Shown one piece after another: positions 1 to 7,396 of a DNA stretch of 64,000 bases. The position numbers and the translations under genes are program-made. The stretch spans positions 62,001 through 126,000 of the forward strand of contig NZ_RJUA01000001.1 in assembly GCF_024343575.1 (NCBI RefSeq). The letters run 5' to 3'. Numbering within the stretch: position 1 is the first letter of the stretch; each line of letters opens with the position of its first letter. The DNA is from Lacihabitans sp. LS3-19 (lineage in GTDB: Bacteria; Bacteroidota; Bacteroidia; Cytophagales; Spirosomataceae). Under the pieces are notes generated by a model. That model saw nothing but the letters and a program-made list of their open reading frames with translations. It ran no database searches and was not told the origin of the DNA.

Positions 1-1064
1 TTTTGTTTGGCTATTTCAGTTTTGATAAGGTCTAACCTCAATCCTCTCGCTATAGCGTCAAACTCTTTTTCTACATCTTCAGCGGTAGCTTTTCCAGCAT
101 TTATTTCAAGCAACCATTTTTTCAAAAACTCAGTCGGCAACTCGATTGATGTGCTATCTAACAATATTTTATCAATATCAAAATCTAACAAAAACTCAGA
201 TTCCCTTTTGTAATTTCCTTTAATAATCTCTTTTACTTGCGTCAAAAACTCCTCTTCAGAAGCCGCCTTATTTGGCCCTAAAACCTTATCATAAAACTCT
301 TGGTTTAATTCTGAAGGAGAGATTCTCGTAATTTTATCAACTACAAAGTCGAAATCACCTGAAAGTGCCTCTGCCTCTTCATCAGATTTGCCAGTTGCAA
401 AACCAAGTTCCTTTGTTGTTTCGAAAATCGACTGAATGTCAAACTTCAAAGAACTTCCTTTTTCTAATCCTACAAAAAGTTTTTGAGCATCTGCTTTTAC
501 TTTGTCTGTAGGAATTCCCGATTGAAAAGAAAACTCTGTAGACTCTTGTGAAAGGATACCAAACACTAAATCGCCCAATTCGGCTTCTTCTGGCTCAGTT
601 TCTACTCCAAATCTTTTCTTCAAATCTTCGATAGATTCGTCAATTTGTTTTTGAGACGGCTCAATGTCATATTCTGTAATGGTAGGAAGCTCATCCACAT
701 TGATAGTGAACTCAGAAGCAAAACCGATTTCATAATCAAAGGTAAATTCTTTCTGAGCAGCCCAATCTATTTTATAAGAATCCTCTAATGGTGTTGGCTC
801 TCCTACTACATTAAGGTTGTTTTCTTGAATTGATTTATTAACGGCATCACTAGCAATTTTGATAACTTCGTCTATCAAAATTCCTTTTCCGTAAATGTTT
901 TTGATATATTGAATAGGCACATGACCAGGTCTGAAACCCTTTACGTGTGCTGTTTTCGCGTATTCTTTAAGTTTTTTATTTACTACTTCTTGGTAATCTG
1001 CCTCAGCAATTTCAACCTTCAAATTGGCATTTGTGGAAGAAACCTTGTCAAATTTTGTTTGCAT
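1..1064 (-). CDS. tig: Trigger factor, ribosome-associated chaperone (3' end outside window)
   Basis: Trigger factor binds the ribosome exit tunnel and helps nascent chains fold. The ATG is at 1064-1062, and the frame stays open to base 1, so about 354 residues are present of the roughly 440-450 usual for the family; the missing part is the C-terminus. The ribosome-docking signature reads GFRPGHVP at residues 43-50 (family form GFRxGxxP), after an N-terminal beta-alpha domain. The rest fits the central PPIase-like and C-terminal chaperone regions but was not checked in detail. It lies downstream of tRNA-Leu on the same strand, separated by a strong terminator, so it needs its own promoter. 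Recognition rests mainly on the N-terminal signature and overall pattern. Confidence 0.93.
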   Translation of the reverse strand, partial: MQTKFDKVSSTNANLKVEIAEADYQEVVNKKLKEYAKTAHVKGFRPGHVPIQYIKNIYGKGILIDEVIKIASDAVNKSIQENNLNVVGEPTPLEDSYKIDWAAQKEFTFDYEIGFASEFTINVDELPTITEYDIEPSQKQIDESIEDLKKRFGVETEPEEAELGDLVFGILSQESTEFSFQSGIPTDKVKADAQKLFVGLEKGSSLKFDIQSIFETTKELGFATGKSDEEAEALSGDFDFVVDKITRISPSELNQEFYDKVLGPNKAASEEEFLTQVKEIIKGNYKRESEFLLDFDIDKILLDSTSIELPTEFLKKWLLEINAGKATAEDVEKEFDAIARGLRLDLIKTEIAKQ

Positions 1065-1101
1065 TTATTTGAAATTTTGTTCTAAAACTATAAAATTTAA
1101 A

Positions 1102-1134
1102 AACCCTTCAAACAAGATATTAGTTTGAAGGGTT
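1102..1134 (-). terminator. Rho-independent terminator of tRNA-Leu
   Basis: A perfect 12-bp inverted repeat (AACCCTTCAAAC at 1102-1113, GTTTGAAGGGTT at 1123-1134) has a 9-base loop. Read on the minus strand it begins a few bases after the tRNA 3' end and is followed by TTTTTAAATTTT. It should end the tRNA transcript before trigger factor. Confidence 0.85.
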
Positions 1135-1139
1135 AGAAG

Positions 1140-1221
1140 TACGGGCGGAGGGAATCGAACCCCCACGCCTTGCGGCACTAGATCCTAAGTCTAGCACGTC
1201 TACCAGTTCCGCCACGCCCGC
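1140..1221 (-). tRNA. tRNA-Leu, anticodon UAG
   Basis: The minus strand folds as an 82-nt class II tRNA. The acceptor arm GCGGGCG pairs with CGCCCGT (first pair G-U), and the discriminator is A at 1140. The anticodon stem CTAGA/TCTAG encloses loop CTTAGGA, giving anticodon TAG, which reads CUA/CUN leucine codons. There is a long variable arm (TGCCGCAAGGCG) typical of Leu/Ser tRNAs, and the T loop is GGTTCGATTCC. CCA is not encoded. It appears to be transcribed alone, between its own promoter at about 1253-1283 and the terminator at 1102-1134. Confidence 0.97.
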
Positions 1222-1252
1222 AAATGAATATGTCTCTCAATTATTCGGGGTG

Positions 1253-1283
1253 CAAAGTTAGATTTATTTTTTTATTATTCAAA
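1253..1283 (-). promoter_or_regulatory. Bacteroidota-type promoter for tRNA-Leu
   Basis: On the minus strand TAACTTTG (1260-1253) matches the -7 consensus TAnnTTTG exactly. A TTTG (1283-1280) lies 19 bases upstream, within the usual -33 spacing. The box ends about 30 bases before the tRNA 5' end. Confidence 0.6.
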
Positions 1284-1418
1284 AAATCACTCTGTATTTT
1301 TTAAAAAATATTATTCTTTAAATAACTTCTTAAATCTAAAGCTGTTTTTACTTTAAAAAATATCATAATTTATATACTTTAGCAGAAAGAATTATTGTTT
1401 TCCGATACGAGAAGATCT

Positions 1419-3695
1419 ATGAGCTTGACCAAAGAAAATATTATACCTCAAGAACTCCCCAAAGAGTATTATACTGAATCGGAAAAAAAAGAGATTTCGA
1501 GGTGGTATAAAAAGATACTGCGAAATGCTAAAGAATATATAAAAGAAGGCGATACAAAAATAATTCGGAAAGCACTGAATATCTCCATGGAGGCTCATAA
1601 GGAGATGCGTAGAAAGTCTGGAGAGCCTTATATATACCATCCACTTGAAGTAGCTAATATTTGTGTTGAAGAAATTGGCCTTGGGCCAACCTCAATAATC
1701 TGTGCATTATTGCATGATGTTGTTGAAGATACTTCTATTACACTTACAGATATCAACAAGGATTTTGGACCTAAAGTCACTCAAATCATAGACGGACTTA
1801 CCAAAATAGCCGAGAACTTTGAACAAACACAGTCTGCTCAAGCTGAGAATTTCAGAAAGATGCTTCTCACGCTTTCGCAAGATGTACGGGTAATCTTGAT
1901 AAAACTTGCGGATAGATTGCACAATATGCGAACTTTGGGAAGCATGGCTCGCAACTCTCAGTTAAAAATTGCTCACGAAACCATTTATATTTATGCTCCA
2001 CTTGCACACCGTTTAGGTCTTTATCAAATTAAATCTGAATTAGAGGACCTGTATTTGAAATATACCGAGCCAGAAGTTTATAAGGAAATTTCATCCAAAC
2101 TAAATACTTCTAAAACTGCCCGTAAAAGATTGATAGACGGTTTTATGAGGCCAATTTCTAAACGTCTTAAAGATGCAGGACTGGATTTTTATATAAAAGG
2201 AAGACCAAAGCATATATATTCCATCTGGAAAAAACTCAATGCCCAAAATGTTTCTTTTGAAAACATTTATGATCTTTTTGCCATTAGGATAATCCTAAAA
2301 GGAATTCCACCACAAGAAAAAGAAAAGGAAAAAGCGGCATGTTGGCAGGCATATTCTATTGTAACAGATGAATATAGACCGAACCCAGACCGACTAAAAG
2401 ATTGGATTTCTACACCAAGGGCCAATGGTTACGAATCGCTTCATACCACAGTAATGAGCAATTCCGGTGTCTGGGTAGAGGTACAAATTAGAACCGAAAG
2501 AATGGACGAAATAGCCGAAAAGGGCTATGCCGCTCACTGGAAATATAAAGGAGCTGATACCTCTTTGGACAAACCCCTTGATCAGTGGCTTAACCAAGTC
2601 CGAGATACCTTAGCTTCTGGTGATACCTCCGCCATAGAGTTTATGGAAGACTTCCGTGGCAATTTGTTCAGTGAGGAAGTTTTTGTTTTTACTCCAAAGG
2701 GAGATTTGAAAGTGCTGCGAAAAGGAGCTACGGTTTTAGACTTTGCTTTTGATATTCATACCGAAATAGGTCGAAAATGTACTGCAGGAAAAGTAAATAG
2801 CCATTTGGTTCCCATAAGTCATGTATTACAAAATGGCGATCAAGTAGAAATCCTTACAACTAAAAATCAAAAACCATCGGAAGACTGGTTGCGTTTTGTA
2901 GTAACATCCAAAGCTAAATCTCGCATAAAAGATGTTCTGAAAGAATCCAATAAGGGATATGTTACAGAAGGAAAAGAGATTATTAGTAAAAAGCTCAAAC
3001 ACTTAGGCATAGAAAACTCCTTGGAGACATTTAATCAACTTCGGGCATTTTTTAATAAAAAAGATTATAACGAACTCTTCTACTTTTTCGGAAAAGGCTA
3101 CATACTGCCTGACGAAATCAAAAAGTTCAGAAACGAAAGAGAAGCACTTTTGAATCGTCAAAAGAAAATTGTTATTGACGAAAAAGCCTTCAAAGATGCC
3201 AAGAGTTTTGAAAAAGAAATAAAAAAAGTAAAAGGCAACGATACATTACTTATCGGTGACGACATGCAACAAATTGATTTTACTTTATCAAGATGCTGCA
3301 ATCCTATTCCTGGCGACGACGTTTTTGGCTTTTTAACAATAAACGAGGGCATTAAAATTCACAGAAATCTGTGCCCAAATGCTCAACAACTTTTATCAAA
3401 CTATGGCAATAGGGTAATAAAAGCTAGATGGGCAAGTCAAATTGAAAAGTCATATCTTGTTTCAATTGATTTAAATGGCATAGATAGGGTCGGTATTATT
3501 CAAGATATTTCGAAGGTAATCTCTGGCGAACTACATATTAATATGCGAGGGCTTTCAGTTGACACTTTTGATGGTATCTTTGAGGGAAAAATAAAAGTGT
3601 ACGTGTTTGACACGAAACATTTAGACATATTGATGTCAAAACTTGAAGAAATTGATGGAATCAGTAATGTGTCTAGAGGCCAAGTAGAACTATAA
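1419..3695 (+). CDS. RelA/SpoT-family bifunctional (p)ppGpp synthase/hydrolase
   Basis: Makes and degrades the alarmone (p)ppGpp for the stringent response. The 758-residue protein has the full long-RSH layout. The HD hydrolase domain keeps HDVVED at about 99-104, so the hydrolase is probably active. The synthetase domain carries NGYESLHTTV near 337, a TGS domain lies at about 420-480, a zinc-finger-like region has the Cys pair RCCNPIPGD near 625, and an ACT domain ends the protein. I chose the ATG at 1419; the frame could extend to a TTG at 1395, but that adds only eight weak residues. Downstream, 3706-4233 follows after 10 bases. As an enzyme with both domains it fits SpoT/Rel better than a synthase-only RelA. 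Confidence 0.95.
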   Translation: MSLTKENIIPQELPKEYYTESEKKEISRWYKKILRNAKEYIKEGDTKIIRKALNISMEAHKEMRRKSGEPYIYHPLEVANICVEEIGLGPTSIICALLHDVVEDTSITLTDINKDFGPKVTQIIDGLTKIAENFEQTQSAQAENFRKMLLTLSQDVRVILIKLADRLHNMRTLGSMARNSQLKIAHETIYIYAPLAHRLGLYQIKSELEDLYLKYTEPEVYKEISSKLNTSKTARKRLIDGFMRPISKRLKDAGLDFYIKGRPKHIYSIWKKLNAQNVSFENIYDLFAIRIILKGIPPQEKEKEKAACWQAYSIVTDEYRPNPDRLKDWISTPRANGYESLHTTVMSNSGVWVEVQIRTERMDEIAEKGYAAHWKYKGADTSLDKPLDQWLNQVRDTLASGDTSAIEFMEDFRGNLFSEEVFVFTPKGDLKVLRKGATVLDFAFDIHTEIGRKCTAGKVNSHLVPISHVLQNGDQVEILTTKNQKPSEDWLRFVVTSKAKSRIKDVLKESNKGYVTEGKEIISKKLKHLGIENSLETFNQLRAFFNKKDYNELFYFFGKGYILPDEIKKFRNEREALLNRQKKIVIDEKAFKDAKSFEKEIKKVKGNDTLLIGDDMQQIDFTLSRCCNPIPGDDVFGFLTINEGIKIHRNLCPNAQQLLSNYGNRVIKARWASQIEKSYLVSIDLNGIDRVGIIQDISKVISGELHINMRGLSVDTFDGIFEGKIKVYVFDTKHLDILMSKLEEIDGISNVSRGQVEL

Positions 3696-3705
3696 ACCAA
3701 AAAGT

Positions 3706-4233
3706 GTGAAATTTTTATTCTCCCTCCTATTTGCTATAATTATAATAAAAACTCAAGCTCAAGACTCAACTGTCAATGTTGATGTTTTAAGCTATAAAAG
3801 AAGGTTTCTTAATACTCAAATATTAAAAAACGAGGTTGTTTTATCAAAACAAAACATTCTCGATTTGTACACTACCGAAGGAGCTACCAAATCTTTAAAA
3901 CTTTATAAAAAAGCAAAATATTTTTTACCTGTTGGTCCACCTTTAGTTTTAGGAGGAATATATTTGGGTTATGATGCCATTAAAGGAGAAAAAAGAGTAG
4001 CTGAAATTGACGGTGTTTCTTATACTTATTACATCAGGCCTATTAAACAATTATTGGGTGGCATAGCGGTCTTTGCGGTTGGCATATGTATGATAGAATA
4101 TGCCAATGAGTTTAAAGGAACCTCCGTAAATCTTTACAATCAAAAAATAAAAGACAAAAATTCTTCGTCCAGTTTAGACTTAAAAGTGGGCTTTACAAAG
4201 TCGGGCAATATTGGTCTAATTGCTAACTTTTAA
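3706..4233 (+). CDS. Secreted or membrane-anchored hypothetical protein (175 aa)
   Basis: I do not recognise a family. It begins with GTG and a signal-peptide-like stretch (FLFSLLFAIIIIKTQAQ), with likely cleavage after QAQ at about 19. Two hydrophobic segments follow: about 73-92 (FLPVGPPLVLGGIYLGYDAI) and about 113-132 (QLLGGIAVFAVGICMIEYAN). The C-terminal tail KVGFTKSGNIGLIANF looks like a closing beta strand. It sits 10 bases downstream of the RSH gene on the same strand and is probably co-transcribed. An outer-membrane or periplasmic location is inferred only from the signal peptide. No catalytic motif is visible. Confidence 0.7.
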   Translation: MKFLFSLLFAIIIIKTQAQDSTVNVDVLSYKRRFLNTQILKNEVVLSKQNILDLYTTEGATKSLKLYKKAKYFLPVGPPLVLGGIYLGYDAIKGEKRVAEIDGVSYTYYIRPIKQLLGGIAVFAVGICMIEYANEFKGTSVNLYNQKIKDKNSSSSLDLKVGFTKSGNIGLIANF

Positions 4234-4237
4234 CAAA

Positions 4238-4271
4238 TTTGTTTTTTCTACCATTAAAACCCTTAATTTTG
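4238..4271 (+). promoter_or_regulatory. Promoter-like pair upstream of the fur-purA operon
   Basis: TAATTTTG at 4264-4271 matches the -7 consensus TAnnTTTG. TTTG at 4238-4241 lies 22 bases upstream, within the usual range. It lies 43 bases before the ATG at 4315. Confidence 0.55.
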
Positions 4272-4314
4272 TGTTTTAGAAATTACTCAAAAGGCAAAAG
4301 GGCTCTTAATCGCT

Positions 4315-4800
4315 ATGGTTTTAGAAAGTAATAAAAATTTTCAGGCTGCAAAACAGATTTTCACTGCTTATCTTGAAAATAAACAACTCCGAAAAACCCC
4401 TGAAAGATATGCTATTTTAGAAGAAATATATAACCGAGGTGACCACTTCGATGTGGAAGATTTGTATATTTCTATGAAAAACAAAAAATATCAAGTCAGT
4501 AGAGCTACGGTATACAATACCCTCGATTTATTGGTCGAATGTGATTTGGTTACCAAGCATCAATTCGGCAAAAACCTTGCTCAGTACGAAAAATCATACG
4601 GTTTCAAACAGCATGACCATTTGATATGCATGGATTGCAACAAAGTAAAAGAGTTTTGTGATCCTAGAATACAGAATATCCAAAATATGGTTGGGGATTA
4701 CCTGGGTTTTGAGGTTATGCACCATTCCCTAATATTTTACGGGAACTGCAAAAACGCAGATTGTGAAAATAGAACAGAAAATAAAAATATAAAAGATTAA
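4315..4800 (+). CDS. Fur-family metal-dependent transcriptional regulator
   Basis: A 161-residue Fur-superfamily repressor. The N-terminal winged helix includes the recognition helix [13 protein letters not shown] (about 61-73), which is the Fur signature. The C-terminal metal/dimer domain has the HDH motif at 100-102, Cys105-x2-Cys108 and Cys145-x4-Cys150 as the structural zinc site, plus Cys115. Such proteins sense Fe, Zn, Mn or peroxide; the exact metal cannot be told from sequence. Its TAA stop shares one base with the purA ATG (TAATG), so the two are translationally coupled. Autoregulation is plausible but no clear palindromic Fur box was seen at the promoter. Confidence 0.93.
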   Translation: MVLESNKNFQAAKQIFTAYLENKQLRKTPERYAILEEIYNRGDHFDVEDLYISMKNKKYQVSRATVYNTLDLLVECDLVTKHQFGKNLAQYEKSYGFKQHDHLICMDCNKVKEFCDPRIQNIQNMVGDYLGFEVMHHSLIFYGNCKNADCENRTENKNIKD

Positions 4801-6080
4801 TGGTTGACATTTTATTAGGACTTCAATGGGGCGATGAAGGAAAAGGCAAAATTGTAGATGTTTTGGCTCCAGATTATAAAGTAGTGGCGAGATTTCAAGG
4901 TGGTCCAAATGCCGGCCATACGCTAGAATTTGATGGTAAAAAACATGTTTTGCACCAAATTCCTTCTGGTATTTTTCGTGAAGACTGTGTAAACATTATC
5001 GGAAATGGCGTAGTGTTAGACCCAATTATTTTCAAAAAAGAAATAGATGGATTAGCTGCTTATAATATAGATTTTAAAAAGAATCTTTTTATTTCTAAAA
5101 AAACATCCATCATTATACCTACTCATAGGCTCTTAGATGCTGCTTATGAGCAAGCCAAAGGAAGTGCGAAGATTGGTTCTACTTTGAAAGGCATTGGGCC
5201 AACTTATTCGGATAAGGTTTCTAGACAAGGGCTACGATTGGGAGATATTTTGTCTGTAAATTTTAACAAAAAATATCAAAAACTAGTAAATAGCCATAAA
5301 CAAATACTAGACTTTTATAAATTCGAATATTCTCTTGAAGAAGCTGAAAAAGAGTTTTTTGCTGCATTGGAATTTATAAAGACCTTCAATCTTGTTGATG
5401 GAGAATATCTTATCAACGAAAAATTGGCAAGTGAGGGAACCAAAGTATTAGCAGAAGGTGCTCAAGGCTCGCTGTTAGACATCGATTTTGGCTCTTATCC
5501 GTTTGTAACTAGTTCAAGTACTACAGCAGCTGGAGTTTGCTCCGGCTTGGGTGTGGCACCTTCAAAAATAAACGAAGTGTACGGCATTTTTAAAGCTTAT
5601 TGTACAAGAGTTGGGTCTGGACCTTTTCCTACCGAACTAGAAGATGAAGTAGGCGAAAGAATGAGAAAAGAGGGCAGAGAGTTTGGAAGCACTACCGGAA
5701 GGCCTAGAAGATGCGGCTGGATGGATTTACCTGCTCTTAAGTATTCAATTATGCTCAATGGCGTAACGCAATTGGTAATGATGAAAGTGGACGTTTTGAA
5801 TATTTTTGACGAAATTAAAATTTGTACACACTATAAAATGGCAGACGGAACGATTACCGAAGAGTTGCCATTTGATATTTGTGATGTAGACATTGAACCT
5901 GTTTACAAAACCTTTAAAGGATGGAATACTTCACTTGTAGGAATTACTGATTTTGAAAAAATGCCAGAAGCATTAAAAGAATACACAGCATATATAGAGA
6001 GAGAAGTTGGCGTACCAGTAACATTTGTTTCTACTGGGCCAGACAGAACAGCAACACTTACTAGAGCGTCAGGACTATGA
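4800..6080 (+). CDS. purA: Adenylosuccinate synthase
   Basis: Catalyses GTP-dependent condensation of IMP and aspartate to adenylosuccinate, the first committed step from IMP to AMP. The 426 residues match the usual length. Visible signatures are GDEGKGKIVD near the N-terminus (phosphate loop with the catalytic Asp), NAGHT, GVCSGLGVAP, the GTTGRPRRCGW block, and the C-terminal STGPDRTAT. It overlaps the fur stop by one base, and its own stop overlaps the next gene by four bases (ATGA), so the three genes form one operon. Pairing a Fur-type regulator with purA is unusual. Confidence 0.98.
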   Translation: MVDILLGLQWGDEGKGKIVDVLAPDYKVVARFQGGPNAGHTLEFDGKKHVLHQIPSGIFREDCVNIIGNGVVLDPIIFKKEIDGLAAYNIDFKKNLFISKKTSIIIPTHRLLDAAYEQAKGSAKIGSTLKGIGPTYSDKVSRQGLRLGDILSVNFNKKYQKLVNSHKQILDFYKFEYSLEEAEKEFFAALEFIKTFNLVDGEYLINEKLASEGTKVLAEGAQGSLLDIDFGSYPFVTSSSTTAAGVCSGLGVAPSKINEVYGIFKAYCTRVGSGPFPTELEDEVGERMRKEGREFGSTTGRPRRCGWMDLPALKYSIMLNGVTQLVMMKVDVLNIFDEIKICTHYKMADGTITEELPFDICDVDIEPVYKTFKGWNTSLVGITDFEKMPEALKEYTAYIEREVGVPVTFVSTGPDRTATLTRASGL

Positions 6081-6586
6081 ATAAATACTTAGCAGGCTAT
6101 TTGTTTGCAGGAGAAACCTTATTCAATATAGATACTAATAAAATAGAGAAAGGCACTATTGAACAAAAACCAATAGTGCCTTCTCAAAGTCCTATTGTTA
6201 CTACACCAATTACCCCAGCTGCAAAAACTGAAATCATTCCACAAAAAAGCCTTGTAATTGTAGTAAATACGATATCTAAGAGCGAAAAAGAACTTTTAAG
6301 CAAAATCTTAGCTTCCGTAAAAAAAGACATAAACAATGCTCAAATAATTGAGTTATCAACATCTCCTACAGCAAATATTTCAAGTTTGAGTTCGGCAAAA
6401 GAGTTAATAAGTTTTGGCGTAGCTATGTCAAAACTTGGAAGTGATCTTTTGCTTTTTCCTTATCAGGTTCAAAAAAAATCTGAGACAAATTATTTGATAG
6501 TTGATGATTTGGCCACGATTCAGGCAAATCAAAAAGATGAAAAAAGATTACTTTGGGCAGCACTAAAGTCCATGTTTAATATCTAA
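6077..6586 (+). CDS. Putative HolD-like (DNA polymerase III psi-like) protein
   Basis: A 169-residue soluble protein, translationally coupled to purA by an ATGA overlap. No annotated family is obvious. Its order of elements resembles the small clamp-loader subunit psi (HolD) of proteobacteria: a short N-terminal region followed by a Pro/Thr-rich linker (about 30-55); a hydrophobic strand SLVIVVNTI; SEKELLSKILASV then an acidic/polar strand (about 74-97); and a C-terminal block with D-DLATIQANQKDEKRLLWAALKSMF, where HolD has a similar leucine strand, short spacer and R-x-LW-x2-I/L. This is resemblance by eye to E. coli HolD, not an alignment score. If correct it would link purine synthesis and replisome genes. 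Otherwise it is a conserved hypothetical. Confidence 0.5.
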   Translation: MNKYLAGYLFAGETLFNIDTNKIEKGTIEQKPIVPSQSPIVTTPITPAAKTEIIPQKSLVIVVNTISKSEKELLSKILASVKKDINNAQIIELSTSPTANISSLSSAKELISFGVAMSKLGSDLLLFPYQVQKKSETNYLIVDDLATIQANQKDEKRLLWAALKSMFNI

Positions 6587-6617
6587 TCTCCTTCCCAAAA
6601 AAATTATTTAGTGGTAA

Positions 6618-6714
6618 TTGCCAAATAAAAGTACATTAAAATTTATCCTTTAAATAATTATCAAAAGGATTGATTTGGCAAAATGATACCGATTGATAAT
6701 TATTCATTTTTTTT
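6618..6714. other. Nested inverted repeats in the gap between the HolD-like and LytTR genes
   Basis: An outer arm TTGCCAAAT (6618-6626) pairs with ATTTGGCAA (6673-6681). Inside it ATCCTTT (6645-6651) pairs with AAAGGAT (6664-6670). A run of eight T lies at 6707-6714. It may terminate the purA operon or be a structured leader; the T run is 25 bases from the stem, too far for a classical terminator. Confidence 0.4.
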
Positions 6715-6836
6715 CTCCGTCACTTATCCTAAAATTCGAGCCACTTATCGAATATGGTTATGAAATCATAAATTGAGGAACCAATATTGCATCTGTATTT
6801 AGAAAAATAGCTTTCCTAATAAACAAAAATATAAAG

Positions 6837-7304
6837 ATGAAATTACTCTATTCAAAACCAATGATGATGAGCAATCCTATGAGATTGCCTTCAATAGGCG
6901 TATTGTCTACTGAAACTGAAATGCAAATGCGAGTGGCAGGGAAAAGAAACCTACTCGATTTGAATGACATTGTTTACTTAAAAAGTGCAAAAAACTACAC
7001 TATTTTTAAACTTAAAAGTGGTAAAGAAGTCATAAGTTCAAAAACGCTAGGTATTTTCGAAGAAGAACTTAAAGGAGTTTCGAATTTTGTTCGCCCCCAT
7101 AGATCCTACATAGTAAACTTTGATTATGTTAATGATTTACAGTTTAATTGTAGAGGAGGAGAATTGTTTATGGAAAAAGAAACTATCAATATCTCACGTA
7201 GAAAAGCGGCTGATTTCAGAAGAAAATACAGGCGTTTTCTAACGGCTTCTGGAAAAAACGTTAGTACTACGATAAGAATGAAGACTAAACTGAGAGTGTC
7301 TTAA
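6837..7304 (+). CDS. Stand-alone LytTR-domain DNA-binding regulator
   Basis: The 155-residue protein is almost entirely a LytTR domain (about 38-135), the beta-sheet DNA-binding fold of AgrA/LytR response regulators. Recognisable features are DLNDIVYLKSAKNYTIFKLKSG, the KTL...LxxxxNFVRPHRSYIVN block, and the basic end ISRRKAADFRRKYRRF. There is no receiver domain, and no histidine kinase gene is adjacent, so input must come from elsewhere or from expression level. The N-terminal 35 residues are Met-rich and unremarkable. A 250-base gap with nested inverted repeats precedes it, and a good terminator follows. The C-terminus is strongly basic. Confidence 0.88.
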   Translation: MKLLYSKPMMMSNPMRLPSIGVLSTETEMQMRVAGKRNLLDLNDIVYLKSAKNYTIFKLKSGKEVISSKTLGIFEEELKGVSNFVRPHRSYIVNFDYVNDLQFNCRGGELFMEKETINISRRKAADFRRKYRRFLTASGKNVSTTIRMKTKLRVS

Positions 7305-7345
7305 AAGCACTTAGACGTTAATTTTTACTTTTTGGGTTACTAGTA

Positions 7346-7379
7346 ATGAAGCGATGCTTTGCGTCGCTTCATTTTTTTG
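7346..7379 (+). terminator. Rho-independent terminator of the LytTR gene
   Basis: ATGAAGCGATGC (7346-7357) pairs with GCGTCGCTTCAT (7361-7372) with one T-G wobble around a TTT loop. The stem runs directly into a T tract. It lies 40 bases after the stop codon, between convergent genes. Confidence 0.85.
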
Positions 7380-7396
7380 TGCGAAATTGATTGTTA

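Noticed and set aside
7-213. Plus-strand open frame at the left edge
   Set aside because: It is antisense to trigger factor, whose frame is supported by the GFRPGHVP motif.
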